Shown here in pieces: positions 1 through 12,339 of a stretch of DNA of 64,000 bases. The position numbers were made by a program, and so were the translations under genes. The stretch lies in contig NC_079233.1 in NCBI RefSeq assembly GCF_028502605.1, positions 1,488,001-1,552,000 on the forward strand, given 5' to 3'. Positions within the stretch are counted from its first letter, which is position 1. Every line of letters begins with the position of its first letter. The stretch is from Trichoderma breve (Eukaryota; Ascomycota; Sordariomycetes; Hypocreales; Hypocreaceae). Below the pieces are notes generated by a model. The model worked only from the letters and a program-made list of their open reading frames with translations. It was not told the origin of the DNA and searched no databases.

Positions 1-106
1 TAAAAACGCCTCAAAATTCGCAAAATGTCTTCGATGCCCATTCAAAACAAACAATGGAGCAATCTGCTAACACGTACTAATACAAAAAAAAACATCTCGC
101 AAGTGC

Positions 107-430
107 CTACAGAAACACCATGCCTCCGCTTATGAGCACAAACGACACACTGAGGAGTACAAATCCGGGCTCCTGCAGTATGATGTTTGTCAACTCAATC
201 TTTAATCGGTGTCTGTCCATATTGAAAGAGGACGTCTTCATGGAAGATGGAGATGATTGTGCGGAGGCATTGAACGTAGATGATGAATTGTCGTGATATG
301 TCCAACTGTCGCCTCGCTGGCCATGAATGGCCGTCGCCATCACTTCGGATGAGACGGCGCCATATTCAGCGAGGGCTAGTCCGATGAGGACAAACAAGAG
401 AGCAAGATGTTTAAACAGCCTGAAAGCCAT
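107..430 (-). CDS. Small secreted Ser-rich protein, hypothetical (107 aa)
   Basis: A single-exon reading frame starts at an ATG whose first 21 residues form a signal peptide (MAFR, then a Leu-rich hydrophobic core ending in LALA). The middle is rich in Ser, Thr and Asn (about residues 46-70) and carries two N-x-S/T sites. The last 20 residues are again strongly hydrophobic, so the product is either GPI-anchored or tail-anchored at the cell surface. I recognise no family. Small size and lack of a known domain leave real doubt. The signal peptide, serine-rich middle and hydrophobic tail in one frame are hard to get by chance, which is why it is listed. No intron is needed. Confidence 0.45.
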   Translation of the reverse strand: MAFRLFKHLALLFVLIGLALAEYGAVSSEVMATAIHGQRGDSWTYHDNSSSTFNASAQSSPSSMKTSSFNMDRHRLKIELTNIILQEPGFVLLSVSFVLISGGMVFL

Positions 431-2440
431 GTTGTGTAGTTGAGAGAAGAGAGTAGGTGGTTTGTGTTATGGTGGCTGTGGTATGGAATGAAGAGTGTTT
501 TCCCCCAGCTGAGTGTCTCTAGTTGCGTGTAGATGCAACGACACAATGTCAACGAGAAGATATATGTAGATATAAGACAGATGAGGATGGATAATGGAAA
601 GAAATATATTCGCGTAGAGAAGGGGGGCAGACTTTCTTCTTGTATCTTTCCAGACAATGGATCGAGAGATAAGCACCAAGACGGGAGGAGAAGATGGCGT
701 CAACCGCAGCGTCGACGAAGGGAGAAGAAACGCAATCAAGACACCATCATCCGTCCGATCCATGCATCTTCGGAATCAGGGATGCAAAGCTGTTTATGAA
801 TAAAGACAGCAGCAGAGATGCTAGATATGCAGCAATTGCTAGTTATCTGGGGAGGGGAAGCCGGTTTCTGTTATCATGGGCAAGGCCAATCGAACCAATC
901 TCAGGCACGGCGTGTTAGTAGGTTTCATGCATACCAAAAGTAAAATGCAGGCCATTCCTTGGCTAATGCATATCAAAACAAGCATCCGCTCGGCCTGTAG
1001 GATACCATTGCTTCGCCTTTGTCTTTTTTTGATTAAATTTTGACCGGGATGGAGGGTTTCGAGCCGTTGCTTCCGTCCAATTGACTCGTTGGACATTAGT
1101 CAAGCCAAACCTTGAAATCGGATGGTTTGCCATTAGCACCTCCCTGGATATCACGGATATGCTGTAGCGTTCGCACCTCTTTGCACCATTAAGTAGATAT
1201 TTTATTTATACTTGTCCATCTTGATACACACTCGACCTTTAATTGCTTCCATTCCTCCCGGTTCCTCCTCAGCTCGGGGAGGTGCCGCTACCATTGCGAT
1301 ACGCATCTCATCCGCTCTCCATGCTCCGGCATGGATGCATCAATGGATTCAAAGCTGCACGCAAGCGGGGTATTAGAGCGAAACTCTGTCGAGTGATTGT
1401 CAGATTCAAAAACCCGCACATGCAGGTTCCAAGCGCTAGCTGTGCCAGCGTCGCATTCATGCTGGTAGAGTCACATACGAGTGCTGTAATGCTTCCAGTC
1501 ATTTCTCACCAGCATCAATCAGTTTGAAGCATGGAGCTTGGATGGACTGGATTTAGTGCGATGGAGACCTGCAACCAAGAGCTACAACGGAGCTACTGCT
1601 GCTGGAGCCAATGCCAACACCGCTAATGCTCGTCTCGAACCGCTAAAGCAACCTCGTTGACCACTAAAAGCCTGCTTGCTGCAGCAGGTGCGGAGCCCCG
1701 TCCCGACAGTCTCGCCTCCGTCTCGCTTCATTCTCTCCGCCTTGGACGCTTGCTAGAGCTTCGTATCGCCGTCGGCTGTCGCTCAAACTTTGGAGTCTCG
1801 ACTCTGCACATCATTCCGTCGCCAGAGACACTCGATTTCGCTTCCCCTGGATCTGGAACGCACGAGCCGCCGTCAGACAAGGCTGACTGGACATGTTTTT
1901 AGCTTTGTTTGTTTGACCTTGGCTTTTGACTATTGATTTTGATTTTTTTTTGTTTCTTGTTCCTGGTCATCATCCTCGTCAGCCTCTCGTTGCAATATCA
2001 ACTCTCTCCGACTCATACATGTACCTGCGGCCGGAGGAATATCAAGTCATCGAATCATTCCCCCTTCACGCTGATCTGATACCCGCCGCTTCCTTTTCAT
2101 GCATGGATGCCTTTCTCTGCCTCAAAGGCCGCGCGCTACAGGCAGCTAGTCGACAAATCCATCATGCAGCCAATAGCAGAGGGCTGACTGCCTTCTGGTC
2201 CTACCATAGCTTTTTCAGCTGGAGGCTCAGCTAGGCATCATCGTCAGTCATGCGACTGGCAAGCGGCTCTTTCTTAGCTTGTAAAACAAACACCTGTGCA
2301 AGGGCATAGCAACTCGTCCTACCTCAAGCTGTCTTCTTAACCGTTCGTCTTCTGGAGAGCATCGTGACTGTTCATTTGCCTTTTGCTTTGCTCAAGGCTC
2401 AGTAAACACATACTGTGGCAATTATCCGCAGCGTATTGAC
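431..2440. other. Spacer between small secreted protein and NLR gene
   Basis: Two kilobases without a supportable gene. Short frames on both strands lack conserved motifs. The stretch probably holds the promoter of the leftmost gene (minus strand) and the promoter and 5' leader of the NLR gene. Pyrimidine-rich sequence around 1,920-1,990 is the only visible compositional feature. Confidence 0.6.
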
Positions 2441-5400
2441 ATGGTGCATTTCAACCTGGAACTGATATGGCTCTCCCGCGCAAGCCCGCACGTTGAGTGA
2501 GTGCCTCGTCGATACAGCCTTGTCTTGGGCTCGCGTGCTCATGATATCGCGATATCGTGGCTAACCACATTTCTCAAGTCTCGTCTTCGTCCATGGATAT
2601 GGTGGCAATCCAGAAACTACATGGCACGACGAATCTACAGGCAAAATATGGATCAAGGACGAAGAGTTCATCACTCGCATAAAGAGGCCGATTCGCATCT
2701 TCTCCTTCAGCTATAATGGCGACGTAGAGGCAAACCTGTCATCATCCAGCCCAGCCTTCCATGCAAGCGATTTGCTTTGCTGTTTGGAGCAAGCTCTCGA
2801 GAGATCTGCAGTATGACTCTCCATGCTTTGTGAATGACTTCGAATCACTTTCTTACTCTGTCCACTAGGGAAGACCCTTGATATTCATTGCCCACGGCTT
2901 TGGAGGCATCATTGTGAAGAAAGTCAGTAAAAAACCATCCGCTTCTCACATAAGCCGATCAAGTGATTAACCCTGCTGTATTGTATCTGTAGGCGATCCA
3001 GCTGTGTTTTATGACACCAAGCTATCCGCGGACTAAGAACGCGCTGGCCGGGGTCGTCTTCTTTGGCACACCACACGCCGACACAGATTCCGAAGCGCTT
3101 CTCCAATCAGTCAAGGGGACTATAGACACTTTTGGCCCAAAGGATGGAACCAGGAGTGAAGACGTCAGGGAATTCGTTTCCATCGTGAGCCGCATCAACA
3201 CCACCTTTATTGCATGCAAGCCTAGTTACCTCAGGCTGCTGTCCTTTTGGGAGAATCTGCCCTCAAAAATCGTTGGCTCGAGTACCGACTCTCATAAGGC
3301 TCCGGTGAGTCTACTCAGCATCCTTGATAAAGCAACCAAGTATTTTCTTACTGATAGCCTCATAGGTCATTCCTCTCCAATGCCAGAAAGAGAAGCTACA
3401 GGGAAACACAGATCACATAATAGAGTGCAGCCATGAGGAACTGCCTCGGTTCTCTAGTATATTCAGCGACAGATTCATGCAGTTTATGCAAATATTTTCC
3501 CAGTTCTTGGTGGACACGCTATCAGAACGCACCGTACCTACTTTTCCCGCCAAAATCCCGCGTGCACCATCACGGATTTTGGATCGCCCATTCCCGATTG
3601 AAGAAATCCCAGGTATAAAGAAACTTGATTATCCAATAATTAAGCCTCGGCGAAGGATTTGGAAGGTTGATGACGACCTTCAAAGCCGTGACCGTCAGAA
3701 GAAGGAGGAGGAAGAAACCGCCTCCAGAGAAAGCTTTCTACGCTCACTAAGCGGCTGGTCAGATGTCAATTACGGAAATGAGCTATATGTTGCTGCTGGC
3801 ACATGCGAATGGTTCAAGGATGGCACCATTTACAAAAACTGGCTTACGGATCCAAAATGTGGCACAATCTTTTATATAGGGGCTCCCGGACATGGAAAAT
3901 CACACTTAGCCCGTGCTGTTTTTTCCCATCTCAAAACCTCAAAGCCTGAAGATGTTGTTATGAGTTATTTCTGTCAAAAGGGGGAAGAGAAGCCCGCAAT
4001 TTGGGAGTACTTCACCTGGAAGCTGATCAAAGAGTGGCCAGACTGGTTTTTGCATGTTCCTATCCAATTTCGCCGCAGCAACGATGAATCCAGTCCTCGT
4101 CTCGACTCATCATCCTATGCCGAAATATGGACCGCATTTCGGAAAGTTTGCTCACCGCGCACAATATATCTAGTCGTGGATGGACTTGAGCAAACGCCTT
4201 CAGCCAATTTCACTGAATTTTTCGCCTTGATCGAGCACTTGAGGCAGCCGATCAATTTGGGACCGGAGAGCCGCCCCAGCAACCCACTCGACATGCCGAC
4301 AAAGGTCAAGCTGGTCATAACGAGCCGATGGACGGACGCTACCTATTCGGCCTCAAGTACTACCTCATGTTGCACTCTACCAGATGAGGATCTTAGAAAA
4401 GACGTCTCCACATACTTGAACAAGAGGTTCTTGGCTATTTCCAACTCTAGGCAGAAATCAGACCAAGACTTGATACAAAAGATCAAGGAACGAGTCATCC
4501 AAAAAGCAGGAGCTTATTGGCTCTATGCTAAACTTGCGGCCGACGAAATTGAGAGATTGTATAGTTTGAACCCGGTCCAAGAGATTCAAGAAGATTACAT
4601 TCCAACCGAGTTGGCACAGCTCTATGAGCAGAAGATGCTGCCTTTACTGCAATCCGCCAATAATAGCGAAAGGCATCTGCGTACAGTTCTTACCTTGATA
4701 GCCTCCGAAGGCATTGGCCTCGCTTTTTCTATCAAGCAACTCGACAGTATTCTAGAGTGCTTGTATGGTCATGATGATATGCCGGTGGAAAGCCTTGCCA
4801 AATCCTTCCAACAGTACTGCGGAGACTTGTTCTGGGTCAGCCCAGCCGACTCCCTCATCTTTTCTGTTCACCCTTCCGTTCGAAGCCATCTAAGCAACTA
4901 CCTTTCCCTGGAACACAGGCAAACCAACATGGCTTTCATTTGCCTTACATATCTACTCCAAGATCGATTTTGCGACCGCCTGCCTCTCGTGTGGACTGAT
5001 AGAGAGGGTACCTCGGATAGAATGGCCAAGACAGCTGCGTTTTACGGCTTTGCGTCTCAATGTTGGCTGACCTATCTTCCCAAGTTGAAGACACTCAATC
5101 CTCAGTTGGTTCCGCTGCTGCAAAGATTCTTGTCCCCCGGCTGCCCGCAGTACCAGACGTGGCTTCATTGGAAAGCATGGCTCCTCAGCGAAAAGCTCCA
5201 AGAAAAGGCTCTACCGGCCGAGGATCCGATCATGGCCATGGTTCGAGAGGGCTGCCTTGCCGTCATACAGCATTTTTTCCCGGCCTCAGAATCTCCCCGT
5301 GCTCCTTGGAAGAGTAGGCTCGGAAGCTGGACTCGATATGTGCCATTTCCAAACGCTCAGCTCTCTGACAAACTTACGGGAAAGTGGCCGGATATCACAG

Positions 5401-8400
5401 GACTGCATGGCCATACTCTCCTAATGGCTGCAGCGCTTAGTGGAAACCGAGGTATGGTCGAGCACGTCTTACAATGGAATGTCGACGTGAATGCGCGTGA
5501 CGAAGGTGGAAGGACGGCCCTCACACTTTGCCTTACCTCGGATCGATTGATGGGTGTCAAGGCCCAAGATCAAAATGTATACGACGTTGTCGAAACACTC
5601 TTACTCAATGGAGTCAATCCAAACATATGTGACCAACACGGCATCACGGCTTTGCACGTTGTATCCGTTCGCGGCAGACACGAGCTTGCTCAGCTCCTGC
5701 TCAGGTTCGGTGCGTTGCTCAACGTTACGGATATGTGGGGGATTACGCCACTCGAAAGGGCATACTCTGCCGGAAACGTTGAGCTTGTCAAGTTGCTCAT
5801 GGACTTTGGTGCAGACACTGAAGCATGGATGCTGGGTGGAGAGCCACCCCTGACAAGATGCATATTTGATGGGAAACTTGACATGTTCAATGCGTTTCTT
5901 CCATACGCAGATATTAATCAGGTCACTATGATTGGGTTTGCACCAATTCATCTTGCCAGCGATGGCGCCGACAGGATAGAATTTCTTCGGATACTGCTTA
6001 CAAGACCAGGATTGGATCTGGATGCTGTCAGCTCACTGACCGAACGTTTTCATGTCAAACGTACCACAGCTATTGGATTTGCCATCAATAGTCGCAACTA
6101 TACGGCGCTAGAGTGGCTTCTGGAAGCTGGAGCATATCCTGGATTGCTGCCCATGGTTAGTGTGCCGCCACTTCACGATGCCGTTATTGTTCAAGATAGG
6201 TCCATGGTTGAGCTACTACTATTCTATGGAGCATCGGTGAACGACTTTAGGCGCAACTGGTTTCCATATACTGCTCTGGGTCATGCCGTGGATCTAGGCC
6301 TGGAATCCATCGTGGATTTACTTCTTCAAAATGGCGCAGATGCTTCTATCGAGGAAGGCTATGGCGTCGTCGCGTTGCTTGAAACAGCCGTGACGAGGGA
6401 CGGCCCTCCCATCCCCAAGATTATAAAGAAGCTGTTGGAGTCACGCCATCCTCCTGATGCCAATTACTTCAAAGAAAACGAAGACCACTGTATTATAGGC
6501 GCTGTTGATCAAGGTGATGTTGAAACAGTGTCCATTTTGCTGGAGCATGGAGCAGATATGAGCATCTATCTCAACTCCGGCGATAGAGTATCGCCCTTGC
6601 ACAAGGCAGCCAGAAAAGGCAATGTCGAGATGTGCGATATTCTGTTGAAGCATGAACCGAATCTTCTCGATCTTCAGCTGGAAAAGGGGTTCATGGTTGA
6701 AACCCCCTTGAATGCGGCATGTCACCGCAAGAAGAAGGAGGTTGTCCGCTTTCTCCTGGATAAGGGCGCCAAGGTAGACCTGGTCAGCTACTACTACAAG
6801 GAATCACCTCTATTCACCGCCTGCGATGTGGGAGATATGGACATTCTCAAGATGGTTCTGGAAGCTGCGCCTCATATGATCAATGTGCCTACGGTCTACA
6901 ATTCCACCCCGCTCTCATTTGCTTGCAGCCATGGGAATCTCGACATGGTCAAGCTATTAATTGACGCTGGAGCAGAAATGTATCTTCCCAACGGCGCTGG
7001 CACTACAAGTGCGTTCAGCCGGGTCTTTGATGCCAAGGGCGATAAACCTTTTAAAACTCTTCAACTGTTGCTAAACAACGGCCTGGACCTTCATGCCGTG
7101 GATAATGAGACTGGGCTTACCGTTCTTGGGTGGGCCATAATAGACGCCGAAGCAAGGCACGTCAAATGGCTTCTTGAGCAGGGTGCCGATCCGCTGCGTG
7201 CTCAGAGGGGCCCTGGTGGTGAAGAGACGTGGCAGACAGCCATCCAAGTTGCTGCCCATACGAGCAACAAAAACATCATGCCCATTATAGATTTGCTGCT
7301 CGAGCCGCGCTGGGGCTTGCGGGAACATCTAACTCACAGGGACTATCAAGGAGGTACTCTTGTGCCTGCCCTGGCCCGGTCCCGAAAAGGCATGCCAATT
7401 GTATCTCGCCTCATGTCCGCATGTGACACCATCTTCAAGGAGACTGGTAATGACATCTTCTCCGCCATCATGGACCAACCTAGCCACTCCGGGCTCACTC
7501 CCGTTGACTATGCAATGGGCATTTTCGATGCCAAACCCGAGGCGTTGCCCCACCTGGACAAACTAATCATTGCTCGAATAGATGAGCTTCTTGCTGGCCC
7601 TCGCACGATGGAAATCCATCTTCTCACGCTGGATTACGTCGCTATACTCCTTTTTGCACATGGTGGATACGACGCTGACGCCAGGGTTTTGGCCGAGTTC
7701 ATACTCACCAGACCTCAGGTTCGATGGAATGACGATGATGGATATTACATGGGCTCTGTCGCCTTACAGCAGTGCCTCGTCTGCGACAAATCCATTTACG
7801 ATCCTTACATCTACTGCACCCTCTGCGAGAACTCGTGGTGTTCAGAGTGCAAAGACAAGGAGGACACAATCAGTCTACACAAACACAAATTCTTCCCCAT
7901 GGAACTTCGCAAAGATCTAGACATTAATGCACCTGACATTCAAGGAATCCTAGAGAGAATACACAAAGAAATAACATCCAACTTGGCTTCCATTGAGGAA
8001 CAGCCACAGCAAGGTGGCGAAATGCTCACCGGCAACTCCCCAATACATGCAGAACCTCCTCCTCTCGCTCCCGCTCAAGCCTCTCTACCGCTCGCCACGC
8101 TTCACGCCTTCAACTTCCTAGCCATCACCCGACCCATCTGGACGCCTTTCCTCCCACTCTCCCCTTCCGCTCAAGCCCTCGTCGACCCATGGCACGCTCT
8201 GTGGTCTCGTGAATACGAATACCGCCGCTGGCGAAGTTTCATGGAAAGGAGAAGCATGAACTATGAGAATTCGGCTTGGAGACGCTTCCAGGAACTACAA
8301 TACCTGAAACGGGGGTTCACAAGAGCGTATACCGATGGAGAGCGGGTGAAGCAGGATTTAGTGCTCTGTGATATACGGCGATTGTTCGATGACAAGGCTG

Positions 8401-8456
8401 TGGTTAGGCCAATGCCGCCGAGGAAGTGGCCTCCGGTGGTGAGGAAGAGGCAGTGA
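2441..8456 (+). CDS. NLR-like protein: hydrolase-like domain, NACHT NTPase, ankyrin repeats, ZZ zinc finger
   Basis: Five exons (2441-2496, 2579-2810, 2869-2922, 2993-3304, 3366-8456) join in phase to give about 1,914 residues. Residues 19-200 match the alpha/beta-hydrolase-like domain found at the N-terminus of many fungal STAND proteins: LVFVHGYGG oxyanion loop, then FIAHGFGG where active enzymes have a serine. The NACHT-type NTPase has Walker A GAPGHGKS (390-397), Walker B VVDGLE (488-493) and a VITSR sensor. Ankyrin repeats run from about 895 to 1,560. A ZZ-type finger with CxxC pairs starts at Cys1688 and ends with His1722/His1724. About 190 further residues, Arg/Tyr-rich near the end, match nothing I know. 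Family role (known): fungal NLRs act in non-self recognition and programmed cell death. The ligand and effector here are unknown. Intron 1 uses an AAG acceptor. The start ATG is inferred from conserved PHVDLVFVHG across the first junction. Confidence 0.88.
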
Positions 8457-8771
8457 TGATATACGACGTTATGATGAATAATCTATAGCTTTGGAATTAT
8501 TTTTGGTCTTTTACAGCATAGCTAGGCATTGGATTCACGTGTAATGCTAGTTTTGAATTTCGAGACAAGTTTCTGTTGCGCTATACTGAGGATAAAACAT
8601 CGTAACGTGTGCTATTTCTATCATAATAATTAAGCTATTCCATAAGAGGTTCTGGGCGAGTAATAATCCCAAATCTCATCACAGTAAATATGTTACTGCA
8701 AGTAAGAAAAAAAAAACAGGCTTGACCAAGGCATTCATCATCTATCCAGCGTAACAGTGTCGTTGTGCGCA
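8457..8771. other. Convergent 3' spacer
   Basis: Only 315 bases separate the convergent stop codons of the NLR gene and the MFS gene. The sequence is AT-rich and should hold both 3' untranslated regions and poly(A) sites. An A-run lies at about 8,707-8,716. No gene is seen. Confidence 0.6.
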
Positions 8772-10572
8772 TTAAATCGTGTATCTGAAGTGAGGGCTGT
8801 CGTCGCCAAGCTCCTTAAGCTCATCATCCGGGAGCCCTTGGTGCTCTTCGCTCAACTCCCCAGCATCGCGATTCTTGTTCGCCCTCCAGAACCAGAACCA
8901 GAGGAATGCGTAAACGCAGGTGCCGAAGCCAACCATGCTGAGGGAGACGGCGTGGCCACGGATGAAGCGTGGTTTATCAAGCGCAGGGCTAGATTGTGGT
9001 GATTAGCTCAAATATTGCGCGTAACTCTCTGTCAAGTGTACAAGATGTAGTGCATGTACAGAGAGATGGTTTGGGGAACTCACTATATGAAGGCGGACAT
9101 GATTCCGGATGCGTTGCCAAAGGTAAGTTGCATACCTGTGGCAGTCGTTCTCTTGCCGTATCGAGGGGTGTTATTCGGTAACTGTTTGAAGATGTTAGTT
9201 TTCTCCCCCTAATAGATATCCTGAGGTGTATAATAAGAGCTTACCCATGCAATTGGAAGACCGACAACGACGTAGAGTCCACATGCGACAAGAAAACACC
9301 CAAAGTAGTGTACTCCAGGTGACGAATCGGACAATAGGACGGCATATCCAACAACGCTTATCATGCCAAAGATGACGCAGAACACTCCTCTCATCTGCAG
9401 CCGATCAGACAGCATGGCTATGCTCATGTATGCCACTGCGCCTAAGAAGTAGCACGGGATGGTGAGAAGCTGAACTTGAGCAGTGGTCCATTCACCAAGG
9501 GCACTAATAATGGTGGGCAAGAAAGTTGAGAAGCCTAGAACATGATTAGCCAAAGATTTTCCTCTTTTTTCATCGTATTCAGACAGGATCCATACCGTAG
9601 AGCATGGTATCCACGCCAAACTGGGCAAACGAAAAGGCCCAGACCTTCCAGTCCGTAAAGGCCTTCATCATGTCTCGTCGGCTAAACTCGCGGCTGGATG
9701 CTGTATTGCCATAGTCCCGCTTGTGTCTCTCTTCCATCAGGACTTTCTCCTCTTCAGTAAGAAAATACGCAGAGGGCGCATCATTCGGCAGCGCAATCAA
9801 CGTGACTACACCAAGCACCACGCTTGGAATGCCTTCAATGATGAAAATCCAGCGCCACCCACTCATGCCGCGAACACCGTCCATGTGTCCAATGCCATAC
9901 GCCAGCAGTCCACCGAGAGCGCCCGCAATGGCAGCACTGACAAAGAGATATCCTATTCTCAAGGCAAGCTCATGCTTGGTGTAGAAGAAGGTGAGATAGA
10001 CGCTGAGACCGGGGAACAAGCCCGCTTCGACAACTCCCAAGAGCAGACGGCAGGCAATGAGTGAGCCATATGATTCCACTAATCCGGTAAGAGTCGCAAT
10101 GATGCCCCAGGCCGTGACAATGAATGCTATCCACCGTCGGGGGGTGAATAGCTTGAGAACAAGATTTGAGGGTACCTCGAACAGGAGGTATGTGACGAAG
10201 AGGATGGAAACGGTGACTTGAAATTGCTCAGATGAGAGGCTGAGATCCTCCTCAAGGCCATACAGTCGAGCGTTGCCAATGTTAACTCTGCAGCCAGTCA
10301 GTAATCTCCGCCTTCTCTTCTGTACGCCTCCAAAGTTAAAGATGAAGAGTCGAGAGTGGGATGCCTTACCTGTCCAAGAAACTAAACAGATACAAGGCCA
10401 TGACAAGCGGAATAATGTAAAGGTCCAGCTTCCGCACCAACTTCTTCTCATCAACACCTTGGAGCAGCGTCTCATTGTCTGACTCTAGAGCGGCACGATC
10501 TTGCAACTGCGTCCTCTTTTCTTCCTGATCTTGGCTGGGCACCATCCCCATTGTGATCTCTTGTGACGCCAT
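8772..10572 (-). CDS. MFS transporter, allantoate permease (Dal5/ACS) family
   Basis: Five exons (10370-10572, 9534-... read downward as 9596-10287, 9245-9534, 9084-9181, 8772-8988) join in phase to 499 residues, the usual length of this family. Diagnostic stretches are LDRVNIGNAR across the first junction after TM1, the RLLLGVVEAGLFPG motif, GWRWIFIIEG before the central loop, and GMQLTFGNASGI in the second half. These place it in the anion:cation symporter family of the major facilitator superfamily, plasma-membrane H+ symporters for organic anions such as allantoate, nicotinate, pantothenate or biotin precursors. The substrate cannot be told from sequence. The acidic tail follows a short basic stretch after the last helix. 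It converges on the NLR gene. The ATG at 10572 gives a 45-residue cytosolic N-terminus typical of the family. Confidence 0.9.
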
Positions 10573-12339
10573 CCTTGATGAGAATCCTCTCTCTTCCGGT
10601 GTCTCTGCCGGTCAAACAGCGCCCCAATTTGTCACCAAGGAAACCAGAGGATCTTGGCGTTCCCTCGGAAAGAAATGATTACCTCGAGAAACTAAAACAG
10701 CCGGTCGGGAAGTCAAAGACGAGCAAGTCTTTCTCCTATAGGTCCCCACCCCGGATCCTTTCGTCCAGCCACTCGCAGAAGCCGAGATGTCTCAGAAAGA
10801 CAAACAAAAAAAAGGAAAACCCGCCGGGGCCTCAATTCGACATGGTTACAAACAGTAGTATGTAGTAACAATGTCTCAACACGGGCCTCGGTATTAGTAA
10901 TATCTCTTCACAAAAGTTGTACTCGGTAATGAACAAAGTGAGGCTGAATGTTGTGAAACACAAGCAAACAAATGTAAGAAGAAGAAGTAGAAGAAAAACA
11001 AGCCGAAAGACCGAGCGTCGAACAACACAAAAAGAGTCACAAGTTCGTGACCCAGAAAAAAAACCTGCCTAAGAACATAGAAGGGAAGGCACTCTATAGC
11101 TTAAGGTAGAAGCGAAAATAATAAGTGGCGTGAGTGGCCGTTCCGCGAATCAACTAGCGTGCCCGCATTTCGGACCTGAGAGGCAGAAAAAAAAGGGAAA
11201 AGAAAAGAAAAAGCCTCTTTCCCTTGGCTTTATCTGCTCATACGGTCAAGGTCGGTTTCCAGGTTCTTATGCATGCAGAGGCTATATCCGGAGGCTTATC
11301 AATCAGTCCCATCAGCTGCTGAGGATCTATCTCGTCACGAGCACATGTAACCAATCACAAAAAGATGAAGAGATCGTATGCCTTATTTTGCTTGTGCCAC
11401 CCAAAAATTCGATAATTGGTAAAGATGGCGTTGTTAGTATAACATACTCGCTTTTCACCTTCATCTACCGATCGAAGCATACAACATGAGATCCCATTCG
11501 CTTCATCACTACTTACTTACAAAATCAGTCATCGTAATTGCAAATAATCATGCATCAATCCCAATAGATGCTTCCAATCCCCCATAGGTCCTGATCCTCG
11601 CTAGTCCCGTTCATCACATTAAGCTTCTTTTACTCTATTTTCAAAGTTTGGCGCACGCTCGAAATTTGCCGTAGCGTGCTGAGGCGCAGCAGCCGGTTAT
11701 TTGCCGCGGAATGCATGGCTCAGCACGCGCATTAGCCAGGAACCAAAACTGCTTCAGAAAAAAGCATAATAACATTTTGCCGGGACAAATTCAGAAAAAC
11801 AAAAACAAAGGGGAGAGGGAGAAAGAAATGCAAAAGCAAGAAAAGGAAGGAAAAAGAAAAGAAAACACACACACAACAGTTCAAAACATGTAGTAAATTG
11901 AAACGGTCCATTATTAAAGATACATAAAGGTGGCTACACAGAACAGAGCAAACCAACATGGCTCTGCTCTCTCAAGTTTCCTCAAACCTCATTCGTCACA
12001 CGTTTGTCGAGTCTTCCAGCATCATCACGCGTCTTGCCAATGGCATGGCCCCCTTCTTCTAACGTCAAGTTCATACATCACATCAATCGAAAAAATCTTT
12101 CCCCCTCCAGGTCTGTTAGAATCACCAAGCCTCTCCTGTTGCAATTAAGCCTAGTTCGTGGTGAACACGCCGGGTATAGACAGTATATACAAAAGACACG
12201 TGCCTTGTATGTTCCCGCCGCTGCTGCAGATGCAGATGGGCCTCCTCCCAATCAATCAGTTGGGAGTCAAGCCATCTCCTTTGCTGATCCAGTAGTCTAG
12301 TTCTCAGGTCCCCAAATATTGCCCCTTTTTTTGCTTCTT
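10573..12339. other. Spacer: MFS promoter and 3' region of the Mid2-like gene
   Basis: About 1.8 kb with no supportable gene. The left part is the upstream region of the minus-strand MFS gene. It contains purine-rich tracts (about 11,040-11,215 and 11,795-11,870). The right part would hold the 3' untranslated region of the Mid2-like gene. Confidence 0.55.
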
